A stretch of 64,000 bases of DNA from Litoreibacter ascidiaceicola. Lineage in GTDB: Bacteria > Pseudomonadota > Alphaproteobacteria > Rhodobacterales > Rhodobacteraceae. Numbering within the stretch: the first letter of the stretch is position 1; every line of letters starts with the position of its first letter. The notes beneath the pieces were generated by a model that was not told the DNA's origin, ran no database searches, and saw only the letters and a program-made list of their open reading frames with translations. Positions 1 through 8,618 of the stretch are shown here, piece after piece. Made by a program: the position numbers and the translations under genes. The stretch lies in assembly GCF_900129235.1 (NCBI RefSeq), contig NZ_FQUV01000001.1:558001-622000 (forward strand), written 5' to 3'.

Positions 1-1296
1 CATATGCTGGAAGGCTTGCCCGGCTGGGGCGTCACCCTGATCACCTTGGCCGCAATTGTCCTGATCATTGTCGGCGGTCACTACATGACAAGGCCGATAT
101 TCCGCTACATCCACCGCGCAAGGCTGCGCGAGATGTATACCGCCGTTTCCCTGCTCTTCGTTGTCGGGGTGGCCGCCTTGATGGTTCTGGTGGGTCTTTC
201 GCCCGCCCTTGGGGCTTTTCTTGCCGGGGTGGTGCTGGCCAACAGCGAATTCCGCCACGAGCTGGCCGCGGATATCGAGCCGTTCAAGGGCCTGCTGCTG
301 GGCTTGTTCTTCATCACCGTTGGCGCAGGGATCAATTTCGAAACACTCCTGAGCGCGCCTTTTGTAATCCTTGGGCTGACCCTTGGCATGATGGCGATCA
401 AGGCAAGCGTCCTGTTTGTGCTGGCCATCCTGTTCAAGATCAAAGGCCGCGACCGGATGCTGTTCACCCTTGGGCTGGCGCAGGCGGGTGAATTCGGCTT
501 CGTGCTGACCAGCTTCACCGTGCAGCAAAACGTGCTTCCAACAGAAATGTCGGAAACCCTGCTTTTGGTCATTGCCCTGTCAATGCTGCTGACGCCGTTG
601 CTGTTCATCGCCTATGACAAGCTACAGCACCGCTTTCTGGAGCAAAGCGAGTCCGTGCCCCATGACGATATCGACGACCAACAGCCGATTATCATCGCCG
701 GGATTGGCCGCTTCGGGCAGGTGGTGAACCGGTTGCTGCAAAGCTCCGGCTTTCAAACCACGGTTCTGGACCACGACCTGCCGCTGATACAGTTGATGCG
801 GCGGTTTGGCTTCAAAGGCTACTTCGGCGACCCGACACGCCCTGAAATGCTGCACGCTGCCGGACTGGCCGAAGCCAAGGTCTTGGTGGTGGCATTGGAC
901 GACCCGAAAGCCGCCGTCAAAATCGTGGCCTTTGCCCGCAAGGAGCGCCCCGATCTGATCATCATCGCCCGCGCCCGTGACCGCGTACACGTGTTCGAGC
1001 TGTATAAAGCCGGCGCGGACAAGATCGTGCGCGAGATGTTCGACAGCTCGCTTCGTGCCGGTCGCTACGTGCTGGAAGGCATGGGCCTGACCGAGCATGA
1101 CGCCCACGAGCAGGAGGTCGCCTTCTTCCGCATGGACCGTCACGCCATGTCGGACCTCGCCGATCTGTGGGACCCGAATATCCCCGTCAGCGAAAACGAA
1201 GCCTATCTGGAACGCGCCAAAGCGTTGAACCGCGATCTGGAGGTCGAGCTGCTCGCGAAACTAACCAAGCCGCAAGCGGTCGACGCCGCAGAGTAA
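1..1296 (+). CDS. Kef-type monovalent cation:proton antiporter with RCK domain (5' partial)
   Basis: The reading frame is open from the first base, so the N-terminus lies outside the window; 431 residues remain. The first ~210 residues form hydrophobic segments of the CPA2 sodium/proton exchanger fold. From about residue 227 follows a TrkA-N/RCK Rossmann domain with a GxGxxG-type loop (AGIGRFGQ) and an acidic residue after the second strand (LDHD), which suggests NAD(H) or nucleotide gating. In KefB/KefC such proteins export K+ in exchange for H+ during electrophile stress. The glutathione-gating partner (KefF/KefG) is not visible here. KefB versus KefC cannot be decided from this part. Confidence 0.85.
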   Translation, partial: HMLEGLPGWGVTLITLAAIVLIIVGGHYMTRPIFRYIHRARLREMYTAVSLLFVVGVAALMVLVGLSPALGAFLAGVVLANSEFRHELAADIEPFKGLLLGLFFITVGAGINFETLLSAPFVILGLTLGMMAIKASVLFVLAILFKIKGRDRMLFTLGLAQAGEFGFVLTSFTVQQNVLPTEMSETLLLVIALSMLLTPLLFIAYDKLQHRFLEQSESVPHDDIDDQQPIIIAGIGRFGQVVNRLLQSSGFQTTVLDHDLPLIQLMRRFGFKGYFGDPTRPEMLHAAGLAEAKVLVVALDDPKAAVKIVAFARKERPDLIIIARARDRVHVFELYKAGADKIVREMFDSSLRAGRYVLEGMGLTEHDAHEQEVAFFRMDRHAMSDLADLWDPNIPVSENEAYLERAKALNRDLEVELLAKLTKPQAVDAAE

Positions 1297-1305
1297 GCAA
1301 AATAA

Positions 1306-2313
1306 TCAGCCGTCGCTGACACCCGCCTCGGCAAAGGTGGCCATGCCGGAATGGCAAGCCACTGCCGCCTTCAGCACTCCGATCGCCGCCGCCCCGCCGG
1401 AGCCTTCGCCAAGGCGCAACCCCAGAGACAGCAACGGCTCTTTCCCAAGCGCGTCGAGCATTTTGCCATGCGCGCCCTCAGCCGACAAATGCCCTGCAAC
1501 GCAGTGATCCAGCGCACCTGCGCGTGACTTCTCCAACACAGACGCAGCCGCGGTGCAGATAAAGCCATCCAGAATTACCGGAATGCGATACGCCCGCGCT
1601 GCCGCAATCGCACCCGCCATCGCCGCCAGCTCGCGCCCGCCCAAACAGCGCAGCACCTCCAACGGTGCGCGCGCGGCATGCAAGGCCAGCCCCTCGTCCA
1701 CAACCCGTGCCTTGTTGGCGAGACCTGCATCATCAACGCCTGTGCCTCGTCCGACCCAATCCGCCCCTGCGCCACCAAATAACGCAGCCCCCAAGGCTGC
1801 GCCTGCGGTGGTGTTGCCGATGCCCATCTCGCCCGTCACCAACAGGTCAGCCGACGAGTCCACCGCGTCCCACCCCGTTTGCAAAGCCGCAACGCAGTCC
1901 GCTTCGCTCATCGCAGCCTCTTTGGTGAAATCCGCAGTTGGGCGGTCCAACTCCAGCGCATGCACATCCATCTTTGCCCCGAACGCTTTGGCCAACTGAT
2001 TGATCGCCGCGCCTCCATGCTCGAAATTCGCCACCATCTGAACGGTTACTTCGGGCGGAAACGCCGAGACCCCTTGCGCGCAAACCCCGTGGTTGCCTGC
2101 AAAAACAACGATCTGCGGCGCCTCCAGCACCGGGCGGTCCGTGCCGCGCCAGCCGGCATACCAGATTGCCAGATCCTCAAGCCGCCCCAACGCCCCGGGT
2201 GGCTTGGTCAACTGCCCGTTTCGCGCCTCGGCACCCTGACGCGCTTTGGCATCTGTCTCTGGTGCTTGTGCCAGAATGGCCTCGAACTCTGATAGGGTGG
2301 AAAACTGGGCCAT
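1306..2313 (-). CDS. cobT: Nicotinate-nucleotide--dimethylbenzimidazole phosphoribosyltransferase
   Basis: This 335-residue protein matches CobT in length and sequence. It makes alpha-ribazole phosphate from dimethylbenzimidazole and nicotinate mononucleotide for the lower ligand of cobalamin. The C-terminal [10 protein letters not shown] segment carries the conserved glutamate that acts as general base in the family. The start at [10 protein letters not shown] was chosen because the open frame upstream of it is not family-like. The gene is divergent from cobS with only 80 bp between starts, so both cobalamin-assembly genes probably share a regulatory region. That gap is too short for a cobalamin riboswitch. 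Confidence 0.95.
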   Translation of the reverse strand: MAQFSTLSEFEAILAQAPETDAKARQGAEARNGQLTKPPGALGRLEDLAIWYAGWRGTDRPVLEAPQIVVFAGNHGVCAQGVSAFPPEVTVQMVANFEHGGAAINQLAKAFGAKMDVHALELDRPTADFTKEAAMSEADCVAALQTGWDAVDSSADLLVTGEMGIGNTTAGAALGAALFGGAGADWVGRGTGVDDAGLANKARVVDEGLALHAARAPLEVLRCLGGRELAAMAGAIAAARAYRIPVILDGFICTAAASVLEKSRAGALDHCVAGHLSAEGAHGKMLDALGKEPLLSLGLRLGEGSGGAAAIGVLKAAVACHSGMATFAEAGVSDG

Positions 2314-2393
2314 CGACTGCTCGCAATTGTAATACATGTTGCTTCTGTTTACCCCTGACAGGCACAGACACAAGTAGATGGCGACGTCACCTT

Positions 2394-3164
2394 ATGGACA
2401 AATCCGACACGGCCCCCGCAAAAGCCGAAGATATCTGGGTGGCCCTTGGCCTGCTCACCCGCCTGCCCCTGCCACAACGGAACTGGGACGGAACACGCGG
2501 TGCGGCCAAAGCTGCGTGGGCCTATCCCGTGGCGGGTCTGGTTGTCGGCCTGCTGGCATGCACCTTTGGGGCCGTTCTGACCCGCTTCGGCCTGCCCGCC
2601 GGTATGACCGCCGCCGCCATTTTGCTGGCGCTCTCGCTTCTCACCGGTGCGATGCATGAAGACGGGCTGGCCGACGCCGCCGACGGGCTTTGGGGCGGCA
2701 ACACCCCCGAGCGCCGCTTACACATCATGAAGGACAGCCATATCGGCGCATACGGGGTCATCGCATTGATCACCGGCTTCGCCTTGCGCTGGAGCGCGCT
2801 CACAGCGCTCCTATCCGCCGGATGGCTGTGGACGCCTGTCTTGGTGGCCGCAATCACCTCGCGCGCCGCGATGGCCTATGTGATGGATGCCCTTCCCAAC
2901 GCGCGCAACTCGGGCCTCTCCAGCCTGACCGGACGCCCCGGCAAACCCGCAACGCGTATAGCCGCCGGCATCACAGCGGTGGCAGTCTTGCTTGGTTTCG
3001 GTTTCTCCGGCCTATGGTTGCTGGTAGTTGCCACTTTGACCCTGTTCCTCTGCGCCACGCTCGCACGATACAAAATCGGCGGCCAAACCGGAGACATCCT
3101 CGGTGCCACGCAACAAGCCACAGAAATCACGGTCCTCGGCACGATTTGTGTGCTGCTTTTGTAA
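2394..3164 (+). CDS. cobS: Adenosylcobinamide-GDP ribazoletransferase (cobalamin synthase)
   Basis: This 256-residue, very hydrophobic membrane protein performs the last assembly step of cobalamin, joining adenosylcobinamide-GDP with alpha-ribazole (phosphate). The family signature HEDGLADAADGLWGG is present near residue 85 and is followed by several membrane segments. The start MDKSDTAPAK is chosen because an upstream extension would run across the divergent cobT start. The partner enzyme CobT is encoded next door on the other strand. Confidence 0.95.
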   Translation: MDKSDTAPAKAEDIWVALGLLTRLPLPQRNWDGTRGAAKAAWAYPVAGLVVGLLACTFGAVLTRFGLPAGMTAAAILLALSLLTGAMHEDGLADAADGLWGGNTPERRLHIMKDSHIGAYGVIALITGFALRWSALTALLSAGWLWTPVLVAAITSRAAMAYVMDALPNARNSGLSSLTGRPGKPATRIAAGITAVAVLLGFGFSGLWLLVVATLTLFLCATLARYKIGGQTGDILGATQQATEITVLGTICVLLL

Positions 3165-3194
3165 TTTCCATTTGGTGAAAAGTACTCTGGGGGT

Positions 3195-3239
3195 CTGGGG
3201 GCAAAGCCCCCAGCCAGTCGCCACGTGACCCACGTGGCG
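3195..3239. repeat. Two adjacent hairpins after cobS
   Basis: Two perfect stem-loops lie side by side: an 8-bp stem CTGGGGGC/GCCCCCAG (3195-3213) and a 9-bp stem CGCCACGTG/CACGTGGCG (3219-3239). Neither has a T-run on the cobS strand. They lie between the convergent cobS and carD. From memory, the GGGTCTGGGGGC element recurs in intergenic regions of roseobacter genomes; I cannot check this here. Confidence 0.6.
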
Positions 3240-3243
3240 AAAT

Positions 3244-3283
3244 AAAAAAAAGCCGCACACCAAATAAATGGCGCACGGCTTTC
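3244..3283 (-). terminator. Rho-independent terminator of carD
   Basis: On the minus strand an AGCCG...CGGCT stem with G-U pairs continues into the inner arm and is followed by eight T residues, interrupted once by an A further on. It lies about 20 bp after the carD stop codon, so it should end the carD transcript. Confidence 0.85.
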
Positions 3284-3303
3284 AAATTCACATCCGGAAG
3301 GCC

Positions 3304-3813
3304 TTAAGCGGCGGTGCGGCTCACCAGAACGTCGTCGATCTCTTTCATCGCCGACGGCTCGTCATTGCCCTGCACAACTGCAATCTCGCGGGTCAGACGC
3401 TCCAAAGCGGCTTCATACAGCTGACGCTCGGAATAGCTCTGCTCGCGCTGGTCGCCATGGCGGTGCAGGTCGCGCACCACTTCGGCAATCGCGATCAGGT
3501 CACCGGAATTGATCTTCTGTTCATATTCCTGCGCACGACGCGACCACATGGCGCGTTTCACTCGAGCTTTGCCCTTCAGCGTCTTGAACGCCTGCCCAAC
3601 CAAATCAGGCGAGGACAAAGGACGCATGCCGACTTCCACTGCTTTATGTGTCGGAACACGCAGGGTCATCTTGTCCTTCTCGAAGGCCACAACAAACAGT
3701 TCCAGCTCGATTCCGGCCACTTCCTGCGTCTCGACATTGACGATTTTGCCGACCCCATGTGCCGGGTAAACGACAAATTCGTTAGGGCTAAAGTCTTGTT
3801 TTTTCTTGCTCAT
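3304..3813 (-). CDS. carD: CarD family RNA polymerase-binding transcriptional regulator
   Basis: A 169-residue CarD/CdnL-type protein. The N-terminal half (FSPNEFVVYPAHGVGKI onward, ~residues 9-70) is the Tudor-like RNA polymerase interaction domain shared with the Mfd RID. The C-terminal half is helical and basic and should contact the upstream edge of the promoter bubble. In Rhodobacter, CarD activates many promoters, including ribosomal ones. The gene stands alone, with a terminator behind it. An 18-bp perfect palindrome lies in its leader just before the start codon. Confidence 0.93.
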   Translation of the reverse strand: MSKKKQDFSPNEFVVYPAHGVGKIVNVETQEVAGIELELFVVAFEKDKMTLRVPTHKAVEVGMRPLSSPDLVGQAFKTLKGKARVKRAMWSRRAQEYEQKINSGDLIAIAEVVRDLHRHGDQREQSYSERQLYEAALERLTREIAVVQGNDEPSAMKEIDDVLVSRTAA

Positions 3814-3820
3814 ATATATC

Positions 3821-3838
3821 GGTTCCCCGCGGGGAACC
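3821..3838 (-). promoter_or_regulatory. Perfect 18-bp palindrome in the carD leader
   Basis: GGTTCCCCGCGGGGAACC is a perfect palindrome 7 bp upstream of the carD ATG. On the carD strand its GGGGAA half is the only purine-rich candidate ribosome-binding site. In RNA it could hide that site in a hairpin; in DNA it could be a repressor site. No regulator is identified. Confidence 0.5.
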
Positions 3839-4069
3839 CCTTTCTTACACCGCGAAAAAGACGGGCCTGAGAAGTATCTCAGGTCAATCCAATGTCATGT
3901 CTGGTTTGCGACGTGGGTATGTTTCCGGCCACCACGTCAATCTTCCTTAAGGGGAATCATATCACAAAAATGGAACATTCTAAAGCCTTGCCGCGAAAGT
4001 GCCGCGCCAAGCCTTTGTTTACAGAGCAATTGCGCCGTGCTCTTCGCAGCACAACGGGTCGAATCGACC

Positions 4070-4408
4070 TCAGCCGCCCTCGCCGGGCTTTTCGGAGAAG
4101 TATTTCTCCAGCTTACCTTCTTCACCGTCGCGCTCTTCTGCTTCGGGAAGTTGCTCTTTCTTGGTGATGATAACCGGCCAAAGCTCCGAATACTTGCGAT
4201 TAAACTCGACCCATTTTTCCATATCCGGCTCGGTATCCGGACGGATGGCATCCGCTGGACATTCAGGTTCGCACACACCGCAGTCGATGCATTCGTCAGG
4301 ATGGATCACCAACATGTTCTCACCCTCATAGAAACAATCCACGGGGCAAACTTCTACACAATCGGTGTATTTGCAGGCGATGCAGGCGTCGTTGACGATA
4401 TAGGTCAT
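4070..4408 (-). CDS. fdxA: 7Fe ferredoxin (FdxA family)
   Basis: A 112-residue cytoplasmic electron carrier. The N-terminal half holds Cys9, Cys12, Cys17 and Cys21 with the CVEVCPVDC arrangement. The second cluster motif is [12 protein letters not shown]. This is the [3Fe-4S][4Fe-4S] pattern of the FdxA group, which has a long helical C-terminal extension like the one seen here (residues ~60-112). It sits between carD and the S4/helicase pair in the same direction, an arrangement I remember as common in Rhodobacteraceae. Its redox partner is not known. Confidence 0.95.
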   Translation of the reverse strand: MTYIVNDACIACKYTDCVEVCPVDCFYEGENMLVIHPDECIDCGVCEPECPADAIRPDTEPDMEKWVEFNRKYSELWPVIITKKEQLPEAEERDGEEGKLEKYFSEKPGEGG

Positions 4409-4459
4409 GGGCGGTGTCCGATTTTTCTTATCGCGTTTGTCCTAGTCCTGACTGAGCGA

Positions 4460-4837
4460 TCATTCAAGACCACGATCCCGTGAAAGGTCCAGACTGCGGC
4501 GATCTTTCTTAGTCGGGCGCCCTCCGACACGGTCCGCGCCCGGCCCTTTGGGCTTTTTCTCTTGGTCCGGAGTTTTGTCTAGATAAAGCGCCTGTGCTTC
4601 CGGCGCGGGTCCACGTCGCACGCCACACTGGAGGATTTCGACAACTCTGATCTGGCTGCCTTGCGGAAAGGTTAACGTATCCCCTGCCCCGACTTTCGTA
4701 GCCGCTTTATCAACCTTGTTCGCGTTAACCCGCACATGCCCGCCGCTCACCTGCTTGGCCGCCAGCGTGCGCGTCTTGAAAAAACGCGCATGCCAAAGCC
4801 ACTTGTCGAGGCGGATTTTTGCGCTGACCTCGGTCAG
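4460..4837 (-). CDS. S4-domain RNA-binding protein (Hsp15-like), probable CTG start
   Basis: A 125-residue basic protein. It begins with the S4 fold IRLDKWLWHARFFKTRTLAA and ends in a lysine/arginine-rich tail, as in Hsp15-type proteins that bind rRNA or stalled 50S subunits. The conserved S4 N-terminus lies upstream of the first GTG in this frame. Between it and the upstream in-frame TAA there is no ATG, GTG or TTG. The only reasonable start is a CTG that overlaps the helicase stop as CTGA (normally ATGA). The gene is therefore probably translated by coupling to the helicase. Confidence 0.8.
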   Translation of the reverse strand: MTEVSAKIRLDKWLWHARFFKTRTLAAKQVSGGHVRVNANKVDKAATKVGAGDTLTFPQGSQIRVVEILQCGVRRGPAPEAQALYLDKTPDQEKKPKGPGADRVGGRPTKKDRRSLDLSRDRGLE

Positions 4838-7638
4838 TCTTTTTTCAGCCCCATAAGGGCTGCAGCAAACGGGTTATCAGGATCAATGGCTTTTTCCTTT
4901 TTAGGCGGGCGGGCCTGATAGGTTTGCGCCTTGTTGTCACGACGTGGACCGCCTTTTCCTTTGGGCTTGCCACCAGCCTTGGGCTTCCCACGTGCGTCAC
5001 CTTGCGGACGACCACCGCCTTCACGCGGTTTGCGGGCCCCGAAGCCACCCCATGTAAAGGTGTAGAAAACCTCCATCTCTGGTGCTTCGGTGGATGGAGC
5101 CGCAGCTTCCGGCACTTCAACCGGTGCCTCTGCCGGAGGCATTTCCGGTGGCGTGGTATCCGGTGCCTCGACAGGTGGCTCGGACGGGGTCTCGTCGGGT
5201 TGCTGCACAGGGGTTTCCTGTGGCGGCGTTGCCGGTGTCTCCTCAGGGGTCGCTGACGCCTTCACTTTCGCGCGCTCGCCCTTCTCGGCCTTGTAGCCAA
5301 GACCACCCATCAGATTTGCGAACTGCTCCAGCGTCATGCCTGTGATCGACAGCATATCGGCCTTGGCCTCGAACCCGCCACGGCTGTTCTCGGCGCGTAG
5401 CTGGTCCGCAAGGCGTTCCAGCATATCAATCCGGATCGCACGATCGCCAGCAAGGCGGTAGCCCGCTTGGGTGTAATATCCGTCAGGCGCGTCTTTGACG
5501 GCAGGTACGGTGACCAGACCAGGAGGCGGCGATTCAGGGAACTCCGACAGATCTTTTTGCAGCGACCAGAGAACCAGACGCAAGCGTGTCGGCGCGGGTT
5601 TCAGCAGCAAAGGCATGAAGATGGTAAACTGACCAAACCGGATGCCATGCTTGCGCAACGCGCCGCGTGCGTCTTGGTCCAGCGCTTTCACGTCATTGGC
5701 GACGGCTTCGCGGGTCAACACACCCAAGGCTTCTGTCATCTGGAACGCAAAGCCCTTTGCAAGGCCAGTCAACGTCTCGTCATTCGACAAGGCCATCATC
5801 GGCTCGAACGCGGCAGAAATCTTGCGGTCGATGAAGTGTTGCAGGCGGCGTTTGACCTTCTCGGCCACATCCGCACCAGCTTCCTCATCCACGAAGGCTT
5901 CGACTTCCGGCTTCAAGGCGCTAGCACCTTTAACCAATTTGCCAACGGCCATCTCGCCCCACATCAGGCCACCTTGCTCGGTGAAATCCATTTCAGTGTC
6001 GGGCGCGTTGTAGAACTTGTCCGCGCGCAGGTTGAAATGCGGTGTCAGCGCCGCAAGGGCTGCTTGACGCAGCATTTTTGCCTCGTCCGGGCTGGAGGTT
6101 TGATCCTGCCGAAACCGGAACCCGTCAAGACGGCCGATCATTTCGCCCTCAACCGTCACTTCACCCTTGTCGTTCACGTCAGCCACGAGGCTCTCCTTCT
6201 GCTTCAACCGCCGCAACAACACAGATGTGCGCCGGTCGACAAATCTTTGCGTCAGCGCCCCGTGAAGGGCATCCGACAGGCGGTCTTCTACAGCACGGGT
6301 TTCCCCGCGCCAATCGGTTTCGTCCTGCACCCAGCCTTTGCGCTGCGCCACATAGGTCCAAGTGCGGATATAGGCCAAGCGTTTGGACAGTGTATCAATG
6401 TCCCCATCGGTGCGGTCGATGCGGGCAATCTGGCGCTCCATGTAGTCGCGCGGGACCTGCCCCTTGTCGTGCAGGTAGCCAAAGATCACCTCAAGAAGCG
6501 CGGCATGTTCCCCTTGGCTGATCCCGCGGAAATCGGGAATGCGGCAGACGTCCCAGAGTAATTTGACGTCATGGGGTGTCGATACGCGCGCATCGACCTC
6601 GGTCACCTCGCGCAGGGATTTCAGTGCAACGACATCGTCGGCATCGCGCGCACGGCTCAACCAGTCGTCATCCGTGCGCATCTCAAGGCTTTGCAACAAG
6701 CGACCGATGGAGCCGAATTCAAGGCGGTCATTGCGCCATTGCAGCTTCTTGATCGGGGTGAAGCGAGCCGAGGTTATGGCATCCACCACCTCGGCCTCCA
6801 GATCCGGTGCCTCGCCCGTTACCCCAAAGGTGCCGGGCTGCATATAGCGCCCCGCACGACCCGCGATCTGGGCCAACTCGTTGGGCTGCAAGCGCCGCAT
6901 CCGCCGTCCGTCGAATTTTGACAAGGCCGAGAACGCCACGTGGCTCACGTCCAGATTAAGCCCCATGCCGATGGCGTCGGTGGCAACAAGGTAGTCCACA
7001 TCCCCGTTTTGGTACATTTCCACCTGCGCGTTGCGTGTGCGCGGGGAAAGCGCGCCCATCACCACAGCACAACCGCCCTTCTGGCGGCGGATCAGTTCTG
7101 CAATCGCATACACATTTTCAACAGAAAACCCGACAATTGCGCTGCGGGGCTTCAATCTGCTTATCTTTTTCGAACCTGTATAGCTTAATTCGCTAAATCG
7201 CTCCCGCCGCATGAATTGCGCCTTCGGCTCCAGCGCGGCGATGGCACTTTTCATCGTGTCGGAGCCCATAAACAGCGTCTCGTGAAGCCCGCGCGACCGC
7301 AAAAGCCGGTCCGTAAAGACATGGCCCCGCTCCGGGTCAGCACAGAGCTGGATTTCGTCGACCGCCAGAAAATCCGCACCCATGCCTTCGGGCATGGCCT
7401 CGACGGTGCAAACCCAATAGGCCGCACGTTCTGGGACAATCCGTTCCTCACCGGTGATCAACGCCACCACGGACGGGCCACGCAGCGCGACGATCTTGTC
7501 GTAGACCTCGCGCGCCAAAAGGCGCAGAGGCAGGCCGATAATGCCGGTGCGGTGCGCCAGCATCCGTTCGATCGCGTAGTGGGTTTTGCCGGTGTTGGTC
7601 GGGCCAAGAACCGCCGTGATGCGTGCCTGTTGGCTCAT
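4834..7638 (-). CDS. SUV3-like superfamily 2 RNA helicase
   Basis: A 934-residue DExH helicase related to mitochondrial SUV3. Walker A is GPTNTGKT at residues 12-19, the DEIQ box lies near residue 93, and the second RecA-like domain carries TDAIGMGLNLD and QIAGRAGR motifs. A large helical region follows. The C-terminal ~130 residues are low-complexity: a Pro/Glu/Thr-rich stretch, then a Gly/Lys/Arg-rich basic tail that probably binds RNA. It is likely to act in RNA unwinding or decay; the partner nuclease is unknown. The stop overlaps the start of the S4-domain gene, so the two RNA-binding proteins form one translational unit. Confidence 0.9.
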   Translation of the reverse strand: MSQQARITAVLGPTNTGKTHYAIERMLAHRTGIIGLPLRLLAREVYDKIVALRGPSVVALITGEERIVPERAAYWVCTVEAMPEGMGADFLAVDEIQLCADPERGHVFTDRLLRSRGLHETLFMGSDTMKSAIAALEPKAQFMRRERFSELSYTGSKKISRLKPRSAIVGFSVENVYAIAELIRRQKGGCAVVMGALSPRTRNAQVEMYQNGDVDYLVATDAIGMGLNLDVSHVAFSALSKFDGRRMRRLQPNELAQIAGRAGRYMQPGTFGVTGEAPDLEAEVVDAITSARFTPIKKLQWRNDRLEFGSIGRLLQSLEMRTDDDWLSRARDADDVVALKSLREVTEVDARVSTPHDVKLLWDVCRIPDFRGISQGEHAALLEVIFGYLHDKGQVPRDYMERQIARIDRTDGDIDTLSKRLAYIRTWTYVAQRKGWVQDETDWRGETRAVEDRLSDALHGALTQRFVDRRTSVLLRRLKQKESLVADVNDKGEVTVEGEMIGRLDGFRFRQDQTSSPDEAKMLRQAALAALTPHFNLRADKFYNAPDTEMDFTEQGGLMWGEMAVGKLVKGASALKPEVEAFVDEEAGADVAEKVKRRLQHFIDRKISAAFEPMMALSNDETLTGLAKGFAFQMTEALGVLTREAVANDVKALDQDARGALRKHGIRFGQFTIFMPLLLKPAPTRLRLVLWSLQKDLSEFPESPPPGLVTVPAVKDAPDGYYTQAGYRLAGDRAIRIDMLERLADQLRAENSRGGFEAKADMLSITGMTLEQFANLMGGLGYKAEKGERAKVKASATPEETPATPPQETPVQQPDETPSEPPVEAPDTTPPEMPPAEAPVEVPEAAAPSTEAPEMEVFYTFTWGGFGARKPREGGGRPQGDARGKPKAGGKPKGKGGPRRDNKAQTYQARPPKKEKAIDPDNPFAAALMGLKKD

Positions 7639-7687
7639 ATCTGGCCCTTAGTGTTCGGGGGTCGGAACGCGCCGGCCAGCCGTATTT

Positions 7688-8248
7688 TCAGACGTCTTGG
7701 CCGGAAACCGTTTTCTCCAACCGCTCGATGGCTTCCTTTAAGCCCTCGCGATGGGGATGTATAGCGGCGGCGGCCTTGTAGGCGGCAAGCGCATCCTCTT
7801 CCCGCTCAAGCTCCTCAAGAATGCGGCCAAGCCCTTGCAACGCCGCAAAATGGCGCGGGTTCAGTGCCAGCGTGCGCTGGATGTCGGCAATGGACAGGCC
7901 GAACTCCTCGGCGTTGAAAAACGCGGTGGCGCGGGCATTCCATCCTTCGGCGAAATCCGGCGCATGATCGGTCAGGGCCGTGAGATGCTCAATCGCCTTG
8001 GCGAAATCGCCCTTCTCCATGGCGTTGCGGCCACGGCGTAGAAGTAAATCCATCGACGCAGAGCCGGAGCGCGACCATTCCCGCCAGATCTGCCGCTCGA
8101 CCTTTTCCCAATCCTCCAAATCGGGTTGAGCAAGTTCAGCGTACAGGCCGTCCAGCTTCGTCTCTTCTGCCACACTTGGCAGGGCAAAACACGAAACCGA
8201 CAGAAATGCCGTAACGAAAATATTGAGGAGCGTGCTTGAAACTTTCAT
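7688..8248 (-). CDS. Tetratricopeptide repeat protein, exported
   Basis: A 186-residue protein with an N-terminal signal sequence (MKVSSTLLNIFVTAFLSVSCFA) and TPR-like helices covering residues ~70-175. The signal contains a cysteine but not a clean lipobox. The start at MKVSS was preferred over an upstream ATG because it begins exactly with the signal peptide. The protein is likely periplasmic and scaffold-like. It lies 49 bp upstream of the helicase gene in the same direction. Confidence 0.85.
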   Translation of the reverse strand: MKVSSTLLNIFVTAFLSVSCFALPSVAEETKLDGLYAELAQPDLEDWEKVERQIWREWSRSGSASMDLLLRRGRNAMEKGDFAKAIEHLTALTDHAPDFAEGWNARATAFFNAEEFGLSIADIQRTLALNPRHFAALQGLGRILEELEREEDALAAYKAAAAIHPHREGLKEAIERLEKTVSGQDV

Positions 8249-8330
8249 AACGCCTTTAACTCTAGCGGGTGATCTGCAAAAATCAAAAGGCGCAGTCATC
8301 CACCACATCACTTTTTCAGGAGACCTCTTC

Positions 8331-8618
8331 ATGAGCGACGTAATTAATCAAGCCGTAACAGCCCTTGCAGGCAAAATGGACGGCGGCTTCGACGGCTCCG
8401 TAAAGTTCGTGATCGAGGGCGAAGGCTCCATCATGGTTGACGGCGACGGCGTGCGCGCAGGCGACGAAGAAGCCGAATGCACGATGACCGCTGACGCCGA
8501 AACATTCGAAGCGATTCTTGACGGAGAGATGAACCCGACCGCCGCGTTCATGTCCGGCAAACTGAGCGTAGACGGCGACATGGGCACCGCAATGAAGCTG
8601 GGCTCGGTCCTGTCGTGA
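8331..8618 (+). CDS. SCP2 sterol-binding domain protein
   Basis: A 95-residue protein made almost entirely of an SCP2 lipid-binding domain (FDGSVKFVIEGEGSIMVDG ... SGKLSVDGDMGTAMKL). Such domains bind acyl chains or sterol-like lipids. A strong ribosome-binding site (CAGGAGA) precedes the ATG. The stop codon overlaps the GTG start of the following lipase-like gene, so the two are probably co-translated and may act on the same lipid. Confidence 0.9.
   Translation: MSDVINQAVTALAGKMDGGFDGSVKFVIEGEGSIMVDGDGVRAGDEEAECTMTADAETFEAILDGEMNPTAAFMSGKLSVDGDMGTAMKLGSVLS

Noticed and set aside
2314-2393. Cobalamin riboswitch between cobT and cobS
   Set aside because: The gap is only 80 bp and no B12-box-like sequence is seen.
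8249-8332. Longer start for the TPR protein at 8332
   Set aside because: It would add 28 residues before a clear signal peptide and overlap the start of the divergent SCP2 gene.
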